From positions 434,001 through 498,000 of the forward strand of contig NZ_JALJYF010000001.1 in assembly GCF_024170465.1 (NCBI RefSeq): a stretch of DNA of 64,000 nt, read 5' to 3'. Position 1 is the first letter of the stretch. Every line of letters begins with the position of its first letter. This DNA comes from Natronospira proteinivora. GTDB taxonomy: Bacteria; Pseudomonadota; Gammaproteobacteria; Natronospirales; Natronospiraceae. The notes under the pieces were generated by a model. It searched no databases and was not told where the DNA came from. It saw only the letters and a program-made list of their open reading frames with translations. Positions 52,234 through 62,677 of the stretch are shown here, piece after piece. The position numbers were made by a program, and so were the translations under genes.

Positions 52234-52563
52234 ATGAAAGGTGGATTGGGTGGTCTGATGAAACAGGCCCAGGAAATGCAGGAACAGATGAAACAGGCCC
52301 AGGAAGAGCTGGGTAAACTGGAAGTCATCGGCTCCGCAGGTGGTGGCATGGTGGAGGTGACGCTGACGGGCAAGCACGAAGTCCGTTCCGTGAAGATTGA
52401 TGACAGCGTGGCCGGGGACGACAAGGACATGTTGGAGGATCTGGTGGCCGCTGCCTTTAACGATGCGGTTCGCAAGGTGGAAGCGGAAACCCAGGAGAAG
52501 TTCTCGGGGATGGCCGGTGGTCTGGGGGGCATGATGCCGCCGGGCATGAAACTGCCGTTCTGA
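52234..52563 (+). CDS. ybaB: YbaB/EbfC nucleoid-associated protein
   Basis: A 109-residue DNA-binding dimer that coats DNA. It starts [21 protein letters not shown], with the helical N-terminus, and has the conserved core [19 protein letters not shown] and a Met/Gly-rich tail. It lies 8 bases after dnaX and 9 before recR, the standard dnaX-ybaB-recR operon. Confidence 0.96.
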   Translation: MKGGLGGLMKQAQEMQEQMKQAQEELGKLEVIGSAGGGMVEVTLTGKHEVRSVKIDDSVAGDDKDMLEDLVAAAFNDAVRKVEAETQEKFSGMAGGLGGMMPPGMKLPF

Positions 52564-52572
52564 TTCAAGCCC

Positions 52573-53169
52573 ATGTTCTCACGTCATGTGGATGCGCTGA
52601 TCGATGCATTCCGGGTATTGCCCGGTGTGGGGCCTCGCTCGGCCCAGAGAATGACCTTCCACCTGCTGGAGCGGGATCGGGAAGGCGGTCAAGGCCTGGT
52701 TGAAGCCCTGCAACGTGCCCTGGAGCACGTGGGGCAATGTCGCCAGTGCCGCATGCTCAGCGATGAGGATATCTGTGGTATCTGCCGAAGTGAACGCCGG
52801 GACGCTTCCCTTCTTTGCGTGGTGGAGAGTCCAGCAGATGTGATGGCCATTGAGCAGGCCACGGATTATCGGGGGCGATACTTCGTGCTGATGGGGCATT
52901 TCTCGCCCCTGGATGGCATCGGGCCGGATGAATTGGGGCTGGATCTGCTGGAACAGCGTCTGGACAGTGGGGAGGTCGCCGAGATGATTCTGGCCACCAA
53001 CCCCACCGTGGAAGGCGAGGCCACGGCCAGCTATCTGATGGATATGGCTCGCAGCCGCAATGTCCGAAGCAGCCGTATCGCCCATGGCGTTCCCATTGGC
53101 GGGGAGCTGGAATACGTGGATGGCGGAACCCTGTCCCATGCCTTCCAGGGGCGACTGGAAATCAAGTAG
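52573..53169 (+). CDS. recR: Recombination protein RecR
   Basis: RecR acts with RecF and RecO to load RecA at gaps. The 198 residues hold a helix-hairpin-helix start ([24 protein letters not shown]), a zinc finger ([16 protein letters not shown]), a Toprim domain ([15 protein letters not shown] and [17 protein letters not shown]) and the C-terminal Walker B-like region. Size and motifs are standard. Confidence 0.97.
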   Translation: MFSRHVDALIDAFRVLPGVGPRSAQRMTFHLLERDREGGQGLVEALQRALEHVGQCRQCRMLSDEDICGICRSERRDASLLCVVESPADVMAIEQATDYRGRYFVLMGHFSPLDGIGPDELGLDLLEQRLDSGEVAEMILATNPTVEGEATASYLMDMARSRNVRSSRIAHGVPIGGELEYVDGGTLSHAFQGRLEIK

Positions 53170-53199
53170 GGTCAAGCAGAAACCGTGAAGGGAGCAAAG

Positions 53200-53547
53200 A
53201 TGAGTGACGATACCATTTTCGGCAAGATTGCACGGGGCGAAATGGATGCCGACATCGTGTATGAGAACGAGCGGATCGTGGCCTTCCGGGACATCAACCC
53301 CCAGGCCCCCACTCATGTGCTGATTATTCCTCGCAAGTCCATTCCCACCCTCAATGATATTGAGCCGGATGATGCTTCCCTGATGGGAGAGTTGTTCCTC
53401 GCTGCCAAGGAAGTAGCGCGGCTGGAAGGCTTGTCCGAATCCGGCTATCGTGTGGTGATGAACTGTGGTGAAGGGGCAGGGCAGAGTGTTTTTCATGTCC
53501 ACCTGCATGTCATGGGTGGGCGTAAACTGAAGTGGCCGCCTGGCTGA
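53200..53547 (+). CDS. HIT-family nucleotide hydrolase (HinT-like)
   Basis: A 115-residue histidine-triad protein, probably a purine nucleoside phosphoramidase. The triad is HVHLHV, preceded by GEGAGQSVF. Start ATG 53200 (MSDDTIFGKIARGEMDADIVYE) with AGGGAG upstream; GTG 53185 would add five unneeded residues. It is the last of the recR group and its stop overlaps the next start. Confidence 0.94.
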   Translation: MSDDTIFGKIARGEMDADIVYENERIVAFRDINPQAPTHVLIIPRKSIPTLNDIEPDDASLMGELFLAAKEVARLEGLSESGYRVVMNCGEGAGQSVFHVHLHVMGGRKLKWPPG

Positions 53548-54161
53548 TGCGCTTTTTGTTACTCGCGCTCTGGCTGGCGCTGACCTCGAGCGTGGCCCTG
53601 GCCGGTGAACGCCAGACCCTGGAAGGGCAGTTCGAGTATCTGTCACACGTCGCCAGCAGTCATCAGCTACTGGGCATTCCCGCCCGTCGAGCCGCCGATT
53701 ATCCCCTTTCCCTGCAATGGGAGGCGGAGGCGCTCGTGTCCGTGGGCCGAGGCCTTCACGGCCGAGAGCATTTTCTGGCACCCGAAGCGGCTGTGGCCTG
53801 GCGGGCGCTGTCTAATCGAGCGCGATCGGAAGGGCTGGCCCTGCATCTGGTTTCCAGTTTTCGCTCGGTCAATTATCAGACACGCCTGATCCAGCAACGT
53901 CTGGATGAAGGTCGTTCCCTGGAACGGATTCTGATCGGAACTGCACTGCCTGGCTACAGCGAGCATCACAGCGGTTGTGCCATTGACCTGGCCACTCCGG
54001 ATAAACCCACGGTGCGCCAGTCATTCCGGGAAACCGAGGAATATGCTTGGCTACAGGCCCATGCCGATGAGTACGGGTTTCGTGAAAGTTATCCTCTGGG
54101 CAATGATAGCGGCTTGATCCCGGAACCCTGGCACTGGTTTTTTGAGGCCTGTGAACGTTGA
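53547..54161 (+). CDS. Exported D,D-carboxypeptidase of the VanY/M15 family
   Basis: A 204-residue protein with a signal peptide (MRFLLLALWLALTSSVALA); GTG 53532 would add five residues. The M15B zinc site is seen in SEHHSGCAIDLATPD and in EPWHWFFEACER, and the SSFRSVNYQTRLIQQRL segment matches VanY. It trims D-Ala from peptidoglycan stem peptides in the periplasm. Its start overlaps the HIT gene stop by one base, and it is convergent with rsgA with 12 bases between. Confidence 0.9.
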   Translation: MRFLLLALWLALTSSVALAGERQTLEGQFEYLSHVASSHQLLGIPARRAADYPLSLQWEAEALVSVGRGLHGREHFLAPEAAVAWRALSNRARSEGLALHLVSSFRSVNYQTRLIQQRLDEGRSLERILIGTALPGYSEHHSGCAIDLATPDKPTVRQSFRETEEYAWLQAHADEYGFRESYPLGNDSGLIPEPWHWFFEACER

Positions 54162-54173
54162 CTGGGCGGTGGC

Positions 54174-55091
54174 CTAGAGAAGGTCGGGATTTCTTTCCTT
54201 GAGTTGCCGCATCTGTTCCCGAAGGCGGAGGTAGCTCCGGTAGCGGCGGGCGCTGATCTCCCCGCTCTCCACGGAAGCACGCACCGCGCAACCGGGTTCC
54301 GCATCATGCTGGCAGTCGTTGAAGCGGCAGCCGACACTGGTTTCACGAATTTCCCGGAACAGCCCGGCCACTGATTCCGGCGCGATGGGCCAGAGGTGGA
54401 AGTCCCGTACCCCTGGGGAGTCAATGATTCCACCGGCTCCGCTGGGCAGGTCATGCAGGTAAGCGGTGGTTGTGGTATGGCGTCCCTCACCGTGTTTCTC
54501 GGAGATGGCTGCGGTTCGGGCTACCGATTCGCCCAGCAGGGCATTAAGCAGGGTGGACTTGCCCACGCCGGATTGCCCCACCAGGGCTGCGGTGTGTCGG
54601 GCCAGATGGGCAGTCAGGGACGACAGGCCATCCCCCCGGGCGGCGGAGACGGTAAAGACCGGATACCCCAGAGCTCTGAACTCGGATAACCAGTCCGGCG
54701 GGCCGTCCGGGGCCAGTTCCTCCTTGTTGAAGACCACGGCGGCATCCAGCCCCAATGCCTCGGCGGCGGCAAGGTAGCGATCCACAATACCCGGCTCCGG
54801 CGCCGGTTCGGGGGCGATCATGACCACCAGCAGATCCAGGTTGGCCGCCAGTACCTGCTTGCGGCGGCCCCCCCCGCTTTGCTTAGCCAGTTCCGATTGG
54901 CGAGGGAGGATTTCGCTGAGTACCGCCTCGTCCTTGTGGCCCAGCACCACCTGGACTCGGTCTCCGGCGACCGGGCGTAGCCGCTTGCCCTTGATGCTGC
55001 ATTCTCGGGCCTTGCCATCGGCTAGTCGCACCAGGGCATGACTGCCGTAGCTGGCCAGTACCTGTCCCGGTTGTTGCTTTTCATGCCCCAT
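54174..55091 (-). CDS. rsgA: Ribosome small-subunit GTPase RsgA
   Basis: RsgA is a circularly permuted GTPase that matures the 30S subunit. The 305 residues have an OB fold ([27 protein letters not shown]), then the permuted G motifs: G4 FNKEEL, G1 [19 protein letters not shown]3 DSPGVRDF, and a C-terminal zinc site ([14 protein letters not shown]). It is divergent from orn, a usual gammaproteobacterial arrangement. Confidence 0.96.
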   Translation of the reverse strand: MGHEKQQPGQVLASYGSHALVRLADGKARECSIKGKRLRPVAGDRVQVVLGHKDEAVLSEILPRQSELAKQSGGGRRKQVLAANLDLLVVMIAPEPAPEPGIVDRYLAAAEALGLDAAVVFNKEELAPDGPPDWLSEFRALGYPVFTVSAARGDGLSSLTAHLARHTAALVGQSGVGKSTLLNALLGESVARTAAISEKHGEGRHTTTTAYLHDLPSGAGGIIDSPGVRDFHLWPIAPESVAGLFREIRETSVGCRFNDCQHDAEPGCAVRASVESGEISARRYRSYLRLREQMRQLKERNPDLL

Positions 55092-55121
55092 TAAACTTGC
55101 CCCTTTACGGCGCTTGTGGCC

Positions 55122-55130
55122 TGTTAGAAT
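55122..55130 (+). promoter_or_regulatory. Extended -10 promoter candidate for orn
   Basis: TGTTAGAAT is an extended -10 form (TGn plus TAGAAT), 35 bases before the orn ATG in the rsgA-orn divergent gap. No clear -35 is seen. Confidence 0.4.
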
Positions 55131-55165
55131 GCAGACAAGCCTTTCACAATGAAATGGAGATTGTC

Positions 55166-55732
55166 ATGGCTCAGGACGCGGAGAACCTCATCTGGATCGA
55201 CCTGGAAATGACCGGTCTGGATACCCAGCGCGACAAGATCATCGAAATTGCCACCATCGTCACTGACAAGCATCTTAACACCCTGGCCGAGGGACCAGTG
55301 TTGGCCATTCACCAGCCAGCCTCCGTCATGGATGCCATGGATGAATGGAATACCCGGCAGCATGGCAAATCCGGTCTGACCCAGCGGGTGCTGGACAGCG
55401 ATGTCACGGTGGAGCAGGCCGAGGGCGAGACCCTGAACTTCTTGCAGCAGTGGGTACCCGAGCGCAGCTCTCCCATGTGTGGCAATAGCATCTGCCAGGA
55501 TCGCCGTTTCATGGCCCGGCTCATGCCGCGCTTGGAGGCCTACTTCCACTACCGTAATCTGGATGTGAGCACTCTGAAGGAACTGGCGCGTCGCTGGGCG
55601 CCCGAAGTGGCGGCCAGCTTCAACAAGGAATCCAGTCACCTCGCGCTGGATGACATCAAGGATTCCATTGATGAGTTGAAACATTATCGGGAGCACTTTC
55701 TTCGCATCGGTGTGCCCCATCTGGAGCCCTGA
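55166..55732 (+). CDS. orn: Oligoribonuclease
   Basis: Orn degrades di- to penta-ribonucleotides, including pGpG, to mononucleotides. The 188-residue DEDDh exonuclease has Asp/Glu in [11 protein letters not shown], the second acid in [16 protein letters not shown], and His/Asp in [18 protein letters not shown]. The start is ATG 55166 ([17 protein letters not shown]); an open frame upstream lacks homology. It overlaps the next gene by one base. Confidence 0.96.
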   Translation: MAQDAENLIWIDLEMTGLDTQRDKIIEIATIVTDKHLNTLAEGPVLAIHQPASVMDAMDEWNTRQHGKSGLTQRVLDSDVTVEQAEGETLNFLQQWVPERSSPMCGNSICQDRRFMARLMPRLEAYFHYRNLDVSTLKELARRWAPEVAASFNKESSHLALDDIKDSIDELKHYREHFLRIGVPHLEP

Positions 55733-56337
55733 TGAGCGTTGACATGGACCCGCCGGTTTCCCCGGCCTGTGAGCGCAACCGGGGCCCCATACTGGCGCAT
55801 TTGCAAGCGGTATTCGACCAACCCGGTGAGGTACTGGAGATTGGCAGTGGCACGGGGCAGCACGCGGTTTATTTTGCCCGGCATCTGCCCCATGTGATCT
55901 GGCATGCCAGTGACCGGCCCGAGCATCATCCGGGGATCCGGGCCTGGATAGCAAAGACGGGACTTGCCAATCTGCGGGGGCCGCTGACGCTGGATGTGAA
56001 TCAGGCTCACTGGCCCTTGCCCAGCGTGGACGGGGTTTTTTCCGCCAATACGGCGCACATCATGCACTGGCCGGAAGTAGAGAAGCTGTTTTTCGGCACC
56101 GGGACTTGTCTGCGAACGGGGGGTGCCTTCTGTCTCTATGGGCCCTTCGCCTATGACGGGGTACATACCAGTGAGAGCAATCAGCACTTCGACGCCAGCC
56201 TCAGACAGCGGGACCCGGGGATGGGTATTCGTGATCGATCCGATCTGGTGACTTTGGCTCGAAGTCATACCTTGATACTGGAGGCGGACCATGCCCTGCC
56301 GGCCAACAACCGGCTCTTAATCTGGCGAAAGGAGTAA
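55732..56337 (+). CDS. DUF938 methyltransferase-like protein
   Basis: A 201-residue protein of the DUF938 class I SAM-dependent methyltransferase family. Motif I is VLEIGSGTGQHAVYFARHLP, followed by WHASDRPEHHPGIRAWI and FSANTAHIMHWPEVEKLFFG; FCLYGPFAYDG is highly typical. The substrate is unknown. Its ATG overlaps the orn stop, so it may be expressed with orn. Confidence 0.9.
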   Translation: MSVDMDPPVSPACERNRGPILAHLQAVFDQPGEVLEIGSGTGQHAVYFARHLPHVIWHASDRPEHHPGIRAWIAKTGLANLRGPLTLDVNQAHWPLPSVDGVFSANTAHIMHWPEVEKLFFGTGTCLRTGGAFCLYGPFAYDGVHTSESNQHFDASLRQRDPGMGIRDRSDLVTLARSHTLILEADHALPANNRLLIWRKE

Positions 56338-56345
56338 GGAATCGT

Positions 56346-57302
56346 ATGTCTTCCACCGTGACCTGGCCCAGCCCGGACTCCGTTCGCGAGGCCGAACGTC
56401 GAATTCGGCCCTGGATTGAAGAAACCCCGCTGCGTTGGGAGCTGGGTCTGGAGCGAGCATTGGGACGGCCGGTGGCGCTCAAGTGCGAGAACGAACAGGC
56501 GGTGGGGGCGTTCAAGTCCCGGGGCGCTTGTAACGCCGTGTTTGCACTGGACGATGCGGTGGCATCCCGGGGTGTGGCAACCCATTCCTCCGGTAACCAT
56601 GCCGCTGCCCTGGCCCGGGCAGCGCATTTGCGGGGCATTCAGGCTCATGTGGTCATGCCCGAGGGGGCCGCGCGTCCCAAGCGGGAGGCCGCAGCGGCCT
56701 GGGGGGCGGAGATCGTCACCTGCCCCCCCACCATGGCGGGACGCATCCAGGCCCTGGCCCGGCTAGTGGAAGCCACGGGCGCCCATGTGGTTCATCCCTA
56801 CGAGGACCATCATGTGATGTCCGGGCAGGGGACGGTGGCATTGGAATTGGAAGCCGCCCTTGAGCCCGGGGATACCCTGCTGGTCCCGCTGGGGGGGGGT
56901 GGCCTGATCAGTGGCATGGCCTGCTACCTGGCAGAACGCCAACCCGCCGTGAATATCGTTGGTGTGGAGCCGGCGGGCGCCGATGATGCTTTGCGTTCCT
57001 GGCAGGCCGGAAAGGTGATCGCGGTCGAGCCGAATACAGTGGCTGATGGCCTCAGAGCGACCATCGGACAGACCAACCTGGATATTGTTCGACGTCACGT
57101 GTCCAAGATTATAACGGTACCGGAAGAGGCGATCCGGGAGGCCATGGGCTTGATCTGGCACCATTCCGGCATGCGGGTGGAGCCTTCCGCCGCAGTATCG
57201 GTGGCGGCTCTGCTGGATAATGCCGCCCTTGCCCCGAATCGGGCACTCTGTGTGTTGACCGGTGGTAATGTGGAAGTGAATCGCTTCGATGTCTGGTCAT
57301 GA
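56346..57302 (+). CDS. Serine/threonine dehydratase-like PLP enzyme
   Basis: A fold-type II PLP enzyme of 318 residues. The cofactor Lys is in GAFKSRGACNAVF, the Ser/Gly substrate loop is SSGNHAAAL, and the phosphate-binding loop is GGGGLISG; VLTGGNV closes the domain. The lack of an ACT domain is like catabolic threonine dehydratase or serine racemase, and the choice between them cannot be made here. GTGTGGC-style divergence is absent; composition matches neighbours. Confidence 0.85.
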   Translation: MSSTVTWPSPDSVREAERRIRPWIEETPLRWELGLERALGRPVALKCENEQAVGAFKSRGACNAVFALDDAVASRGVATHSSGNHAAALARAAHLRGIQAHVVMPEGAARPKREAAAAWGAEIVTCPPTMAGRIQALARLVEATGAHVVHPYEDHHVMSGQGTVALELEAALEPGDTLLVPLGGGGLISGMACYLAERQPAVNIVGVEPAGADDALRSWQAGKVIAVEPNTVADGLRATIGQTNLDIVRRHVSKIITVPEEAIREAMGLIWHHSGMRVEPSAAVSVAALLDNAALAPNRALCVLTGGNVEVNRFDVWS

Positions 57303-57436
57303 AAACAGCGGGGAGGGTCGCTGACTATGCTGGCATGATCCTTCTGGCTCTGCTGCCGCCAATCTGGCGCCGAGCCATGGACCTCCGAGCCGAATAATAC
57401 GGCCGGGAGGTTCTATATCTATGAAAGGAATGAGCA

Positions 57437-59026
57437 ATGAGTGATAAGAATGACACGCGTGATTATGAAGAGCATCATCTTAAGCTACGCAATCTGAATC
57501 ATGATGATTATGCCGATGTGGTGGAGATCATGGATCAGGTTTATGCCGGCATGGGGGGTGCCTGGGACCGGGATGAATTCAATGCTCTTTTGGCCCGGTT
57601 CCCGGAAGGTCAGATCGGCGTGGAAGACAAGGGAAAGATTATTGCCGCGGCCATCACCCTGATCGTGGATTACGGCCGTTATGGGGATCATCATAGCTAC
57701 CGCCAGATTACTGGTAACGGTACCTTCTCCACTCATGACCCCAACGGGGATGTGATGTACGGGGTGGATGTCTTTGTTCACCCCGAATACCGGGGGATGC
57801 GTCTTGGCCGGAGACTGTACGATGCCCGAAAGGAGCTTTGCCGTAATCTCAACCTTCGCGCCATAGTGGCCGGCGGACGGATTCCCGGTTATCGGGCCCA
57901 GGCGGGGGATATCTCGCCGGAAGAGTATATTGAACTGGTCAAGCGCCGGGAGCTTCGCGACCCCATTCTGAGTTTCCAGCTGGCCAATGATTTCCACGTG
58001 CGGCGAGTGATCCGTGATTACATTCCGGATGATGATGCCTCCCAGGGTTTTGCGACCATTCTCCAATGGAACAATATCTTCTATGAGGACAAGAGTCCCT
58101 CGCTCATCGGCGAACAAAAAACCAATGTTCGGGTGGGGACCGTACAGTGGCAGATGCGCCGGGTGCGTTCACTGGATGAGCTGATGCAGCAAGCAGAGTT
58201 CTTCGTGGATGCCATGGGTGGCTACAATGCCGATTTTGTGGTCTTCCCAGAGTTGTTCAATGCGCCGCTACTGGGCTTCTTTGATCAGGGCAATCCGGCG
58301 GAAGCTATTCGTGGCCTGGCAAGCTATACCGAGGAGATAGCCGAGGAGATGCAGCAGCTTGCGGTTGCTTACAATATCAATATTGTCGGTGGCTCCATGC
58401 CTGTCTACGAAGATCAGAAACTTTACAACGTAGCCTTTCTGTTTCGAAGGGATGGGACCCAGGAGCGCCAGTATAAGCTCCATGTAACGCCAGACGAGAA
58501 AGCCTATTGGGGTACAGTGGGTGGCAGCTCGTTGAAGGTCTTTGATACCGATGTGGGAAAGATTGGCATTCTGGTCTGCTATGACTGTGAGTTTCCGGAA
58601 CTGTCACGAATTCTCATGGACAAGGGCATGCAAATCCTGTTTGTACCCTACTGGGTGGATACCAAGAACGGTTATCTGAGAGTACGCCGCTGTGCCCAGG
58701 CACGGGCAGTGGAGAATGAGTGCTATGTGGCTATTACCGGCAGCGTTGGCAATCTGCCCAAGATCGAGAACGCCGATATCCAGTATTCCCAGACGGCCGT
58801 CTTCACACCGGCGGATTTCGCCTTCCCCCACGACGGGGTGGCCGCTGAATCCACACCCAACACGGAGATGACACTGATCGTGGACCTGGATCTGGAAAAG
58901 CTCAAGCAGCTGCGTAACGAAGGCTCTGTCCGAAACTTTCGGGATCGACGGCTGGATCTGTATCGCATCGACTGGCTGGGCCGGAATGAAGACGAGGAAC
59001 GGGATCTGGGTGGCACCCAGCACTAG
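57437..59026 (+). CDS. GNAT acetyltransferase fused to a nitrilase-family amidohydrolase
   Basis: A 529-residue two-domain protein. Residues 15-215 form a GNAT domain with the acetyl-CoA-binding stretch GVDVFVHPEYRGMRLGRRLYD. Residues 230-510 form a carbon-nitrogen hydrolase domain with the catalytic triad Glu272 (VFPELFNAP), Lys347 (RQYKLHVTP) and Cys381 (GILVCYDCEFPEL). Such fusions are known in several phyla, but the substrate is not. AAAGGAATGAGCA precedes the ATG. It is convergent with the kinase gene. Confidence 0.92.
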   Translation: MSDKNDTRDYEEHHLKLRNLNHDDYADVVEIMDQVYAGMGGAWDRDEFNALLARFPEGQIGVEDKGKIIAAAITLIVDYGRYGDHHSYRQITGNGTFSTHDPNGDVMYGVDVFVHPEYRGMRLGRRLYDARKELCRNLNLRAIVAGGRIPGYRAQAGDISPEEYIELVKRRELRDPILSFQLANDFHVRRVIRDYIPDDDASQGFATILQWNNIFYEDKSPSLIGEQKTNVRVGTVQWQMRRVRSLDELMQQAEFFVDAMGGYNADFVVFPELFNAPLLGFFDQGNPAEAIRGLASYTEEIAEEMQQLAVAYNINIVGGSMPVYEDQKLYNVAFLFRRDGTQERQYKLHVTPDEKAYWGTVGGSSLKVFDTDVGKIGILVCYDCEFPELSRILMDKGMQILFVPYWVDTKNGYLRVRRCAQARAVENECYVAITGSVGNLPKIENADIQYSQTAVFTPADFAFPHDGVAAESTPNTEMTLIVDLDLEKLKQLRNEGSVRNFRDRRLDLYRIDWLGRNEDEERDLGGTQH

Positions 59027-59041
59027 TGCTCCATTAGTGCT

Positions 59042-62000
59042 TCAGGTAGTGTCCTGTTGCCTCATCAGTTGACGGATCTTGCCCAGTAGTCGGCCAAAGT
59101 CGATGGGTTTGCTTTCATATTCATCGCAGCCGGCCTCCAGCGCCTGTTTTCGGTGGCTGTCCATGGCGTGGGCGGACAGACCGATGATGGGAACATGGTG
59201 CTGTCGTTTATTCGCTCGCAGTTGCCGCGTGGTTTCCCAGCCATCCATGGCCGGCAGACTCATGTCCATCAGGATTAGATCCGGGTGCTGTTCGGCCACC
59301 ATTTCAAGGCAACGTTCCCCGTCAGGTGCCAGGTGCACCTCATAGCCTTCCAACTCCAGATGGCGGGCCAGCATATCGCTATTGACCGGGTTATCCTCCA
59401 CTACCAGCAAGCTTCCCCGGGGTTGGCTTCCCAGGCTCGGAGCATTTTCTGCATGGTCACGGTTTTCCTGTCGCGTATTTTGGATCGTGTCATTATCTCC
59501 TTGGCTTGTATTGGCGGGCGGCTCCAAGGGTAGGGTAACTGTAAAGCGGGACCCATTGCCTGGCTGGCTCTTGACTGAAATATCACCGCCCAATAGCTGG
59601 CAAAGCCCCCGGCTCACCGACAGCCCCAGGCCGGTGCCACCGAATCGGTGGGAGATGCTCTCATCCGCCTGGGTAAAGGAATCAAAGACCCGCCGTGTCT
59701 GTTCCGGTGTCATGCCGATACCATTGTCCATCACTTCAAACAACAGATGATGTCCCTCTTGCCTGCTGTTCAGGCGGATTTCTCCATTTTCGGTAAACTT
59801 GGCGGCGTTCGCCAGGAGATTGAACAGGATTTGGCGGAGACGGACGGGATCGGTGTGGATTTTTTCAAGTGTCGGGTCCGTCTCTACAATCAGGCGGTTA
59901 CCGTTTTCCTCCACCTGGGGCTGGATCATGCCGCAGACATCTTCCAGCAGTTGAGGGACTCGCGTTTCCACAACCCGGATTTCTGTTTTTCCCGCCTCGA
60001 TTTTGGACAGGTCCAGCAGTTCGTTGATCAGGGTCAGCAAATGCTGTCCGGCTGAACGTATCCGCTGGGCATCACTAGTGAAGGCGGGTAGGGAACGACG
60101 ATCCAATTCCCTGGTGAGCATTTCACTGTAGCCGATAATGGCATTCAGTGGTGTTCTCAGTTCATGGGACATGCGAGCAAGGAACTCGCTCTTGATGGCG
60201 TTGGCCTTTTCCGCATCTTCCACCGCCTGCTTGAGATTGCGCTCAGCGATTCGCAGGCGACAAATGGCCTCCTCGGCTCGCAGGTTTTCATCCTTAAGAT
60301 GTTCCATGTGCCGGGCACGGCTCAGAGCGGAAATGGCATGCTCCCGAATTCGTGCGAAGCGTTCCGCATCACCTGGCCGGAAGGCAGACTGGTCTTCTCC
60401 ATTGGTCAGCAGCAAAAAGCCCTGAATGCGCTGATCAATGGTGATGCTCATGGCCACCATGGAAACCGGGGGTGGTTTTACCCCCATGGTTTCTTCCTCG
60501 GTAATCGGTGGCCGGGGGTCATGCAGGAACACGCCTTCTGCAATTTCCTCCGCCCCTCGGCTATAGCGGTCCACCGCACTGTCATAGTCCAGGATAGTGG
60601 GATTGATTTCTGAGGAGAGAATCCCGTAGCTGCTGGCCACCTGAAAATGCCGGGTCACAGGATCCAGAACCAGAATCAGGCCTTGGTCCGAATTTCGGAA
60701 GAAGGACACCGTGCGCTGGAGCAACATCGCGAGCACATCACTGAAGTCTTCCCGGGAGTTAATGGCCGCTACAATGCTATCCAGGGTTGAGAGTTCCTTG
60801 TTCTTGCGTTCAATGGTGCGGTTGGCTCTGACCTTGAGCCGGTATCGGTTATAGGTAACGCCAATCAGCACCAGCATCAGGGCACTGCCGCCGATGGCGG
60901 TATTCCGGACCAGGGTGTCGAAACGGCGTTCCTCCTGAAGCAGGGCGATCTCTCTTTCCTTTCGGCTGGTTTCGAAGCGGGCGCTCATGGCCTCCATTTC
61001 CCGCTGGCGTTCTACATCAAACAACTCTGCTCGAAGCTCGCTGACTTTGCGGCTGTAATTCAGGGCGGCCTCGAAATCCCCTTGTTCTTCATTGAGCATG
61101 GACAGGGCGTTATAACCGACCCGCATCAGCTCCAGTGCATTGTGTTCTTCGGCAATCTCAATGGCATCATAGAAAAGACCCCGGGCCGTGTCCGGCTCCG
61201 TGGTGCGCTGGACTTGTGCCATGTTCAGCATGGAGCGGGCTTCGGAGACACGGTCGCCTACCTGACGTTGAAGCGCGACGGCTCGCTCCATCCATTCAAG
61301 GGCTTGTTCGGCTTGGTCCTGAAAGTGATAAAGAACGGCAATATTATTATAGGTTCCGGCCATGTCCCGTAGATTGCCGGTCCGTTGGCGGATGGCAATG
61401 CTGCGTTCATAGGCCGCCAGCGCTTCATCTACATTGTCATTCTGGCGCTGAAGGGTGCCTATATTGTTGAGCTGGGTGGCCATGCCGTCCAGGTTGCCGG
61501 CGGCCTCATGCTGGTCCAGGGATTGTTGGTAGTAGTCCAGGGCCCGCTTACTATCACCCTGAGCATCATGGATACGACCGATACGATTCAATGCCTCGGC
61601 CCGGCCACTCAGATTGCCGCTTTCCTCGAAATGGGCATAAGCCTGGTGAAATATCTCAAGTGCTTCACTGTACTGACCAGTGTAATAGAGGATCGCGCCC
61701 CGCTGGATGAGACTGTCGGCCAGACCATCAACATTGCCTGTCGCTTCAAAATGCGCTTGCGCATCATCCAGCAGGAGCAGCGCCTCGTCATAGCCACTCA
61801 GAACCTCGAGAGAACGGGCCATCTCGATACGAGCCAGGGCAGCTGTATCTTCATCGCCCTGGGCCATACTGTCTTCCAGAACATCACGGGACAGTTCCAG
61901 AGCATTGGCTGGCTCGCTATCCCTCAGCTCGGCGGCCTGATCCAGCCGCTCATCCGCCAGCAAAGCCGAAGGTGCGGTGGCAACGGAGAGCATGAAAAAA

Positions 62001-62056
62001 GCGATCAAGGGCATCCAGGCCATGCCTGATCGAGAAACTGGGTGGTGCATCCGCAT
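59042..62056 (-). CDS. Hybrid sensor histidine kinase with periplasmic TPR region
   Basis: A 1004-residue hybrid kinase. After a signal peptide (1-34) come six or more TPR repeats (about 75-340, each near ALxxIGxxxxxQGDxxxALxYY), a coiled coil, one membrane segment (about 388-404) and a GAF-like domain (440-580). HisKA follows with His631 in [22 protein letters not shown]. HATPase motifs are [25 protein letters not shown] and [11 protein letters not shown] receiver domain ends the protein with Asp in [15 protein letters not shown]. The signal and output partner are unknown; no response regulator is adjacent. Confidence 0.92.
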   Translation of the reverse strand: MRMHHPVSRSGMAWMPLIAFFMLSVATAPSALLADERLDQAAELRDSEPANALELSRDVLEDSMAQGDEDTAALARIEMARSLEVLSGYDEALLLLDDAQAHFEATGNVDGLADSLIQRGAILYYTGQYSEALEIFHQAYAHFEESGNLSGRAEALNRIGRIHDAQGDSKRALDYYQQSLDQHEAAGNLDGMATQLNNIGTLQRQNDNVDEALAAYERSIAIRQRTGNLRDMAGTYNNIAVLYHFQDQAEQALEWMERAVALQRQVGDRVSEARSMLNMAQVQRTTEPDTARGLFYDAIEIAEEHNALELMRVGYNALSMLNEEQGDFEAALNYSRKVSELRAELFDVERQREMEAMSARFETSRKEREIALLQEERRFDTLVRNTAIGGSALMLVLIGVTYNRYRLKVRANRTIERKNKELSTLDSIVAAINSREDFSDVLAMLLQRTVSFFRNSDQGLILVLDPVTRHFQVASSYGILSSEINPTILDYDSAVDRYSRGAEEIAEGVFLHDPRPPITEEETMGVKPPPVSMVAMSITIDQRIQGFLLLTNGEDQSAFRPGDAERFARIREHAISALSRARHMEHLKDENLRAEEAICRLRIAERNLKQAVEDAEKANAIKSEFLARMSHELRTPLNAIIGYSEMLTRELDRRSLPAFTSDAQRIRSAGQHLLTLINELLDLSKIEAGKTEIRVVETRVPQLLEDVCGMIQPQVEENGNRLIVETDPTLEKIHTDPVRLRQILFNLLANAAKFTENGEIRLNSRQEGHHLLFEVMDNGIGMTPEQTRRVFDSFTQADESISHRFGGTGLGLSVSRGLCQLLGGDISVKSQPGNGSRFTVTLPLEPPANTSQGDNDTIQNTRQENRDHAENAPSLGSQPRGSLLVVEDNPVNSDMLARHLELEGYEVHLAPDGERCLEMVAEQHPDLILMDMSLPAMDGWETTRQLRANKRQHHVPIIGLSAHAMDSHRKQALEAGCDEYESKPIDFGRLLGKIRQLMRQQDTT

Positions 62057-62131
62057 CTTGTCTCCCTGGATGAAGGATGGCCATTATCTTTGGTATCCGA
62101 CCACTGACAATACCATGGCCTGATTGTGCCA

Positions 62132-62677
62132 TTACTGCAAGGGTTTACCGAGCCCCTGAAAGCCGAGGACCTGGACCTCCAAGATGGTGTGATTCCAGCG
62201 TTTGCGAACACTTTCCCCCGGCGGAATCGGAGGCAGAGGTAGGGGGTGGAAGCGGTCCTCTCCGGCCACTAGCTGCTCCGCCTGCAGGAAGAGTGGCCGA
62301 TCCAGGGGGTTTTGTAATCGAAGTTCGGAGAAGAATAGGCCTTCTTCATTCACTTGCTGCAGTTTAATGCGAAATCGTGCCTCAGAGGGGGCAACAGCCG
62401 GTGCCCAACTGGGATGGATTCGCCCCGCCTTGTCTTCCATGAGTACAAGCGCATGTTGCTCCCCGCTAATCACGCTCAACCAGCCGCCGGCAAAGATGGG
62501 GCCGGCTGGCACCTGGACTGGATGGGGTTCGCCCGATTGATCCTGAAGCTGGATGACGGTGGCCGGGCGACAGGGTTGCCGCTCGCAGACACTGGACAGC
62601 ATTTCCTCCCGGGGCGGCATTTGCTGGCAGGCCCCGAGCAATGACAGGCAGATCAAAAGGAACAGCCAACGATTCAT
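62132..62677 (-). CDS. Hypothetical lipoprotein
   Basis: A 181-residue protein with a lipoprotein signal (MNRWLFLLICLSLLGAC, Cys17). The mature part is mainly beta, with a Cys pair in CERQPC and Pro-rich PLPLPPIPPGESV near the end, and resembles an Ig-like domain. I do not recognise the family. Its start overlaps the aldehyde dehydrogenase stop by four bases (ATGA), so it is co-transcribed with that gene. Confidence 0.75.
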   Translation of the reverse strand: MNRWLFLLICLSLLGACQQMPPREEMLSSVCERQPCRPATVIQLQDQSGEPHPVQVPAGPIFAGGWLSVISGEQHALVLMEDKAGRIHPSWAPAVAPSEARFRIKLQQVNEEGLFFSELRLQNPLDRPLFLQAEQLVAGEDRFHPLPLPPIPPGESVRKRWNHTILEVQVLGFQGLGKPLQ

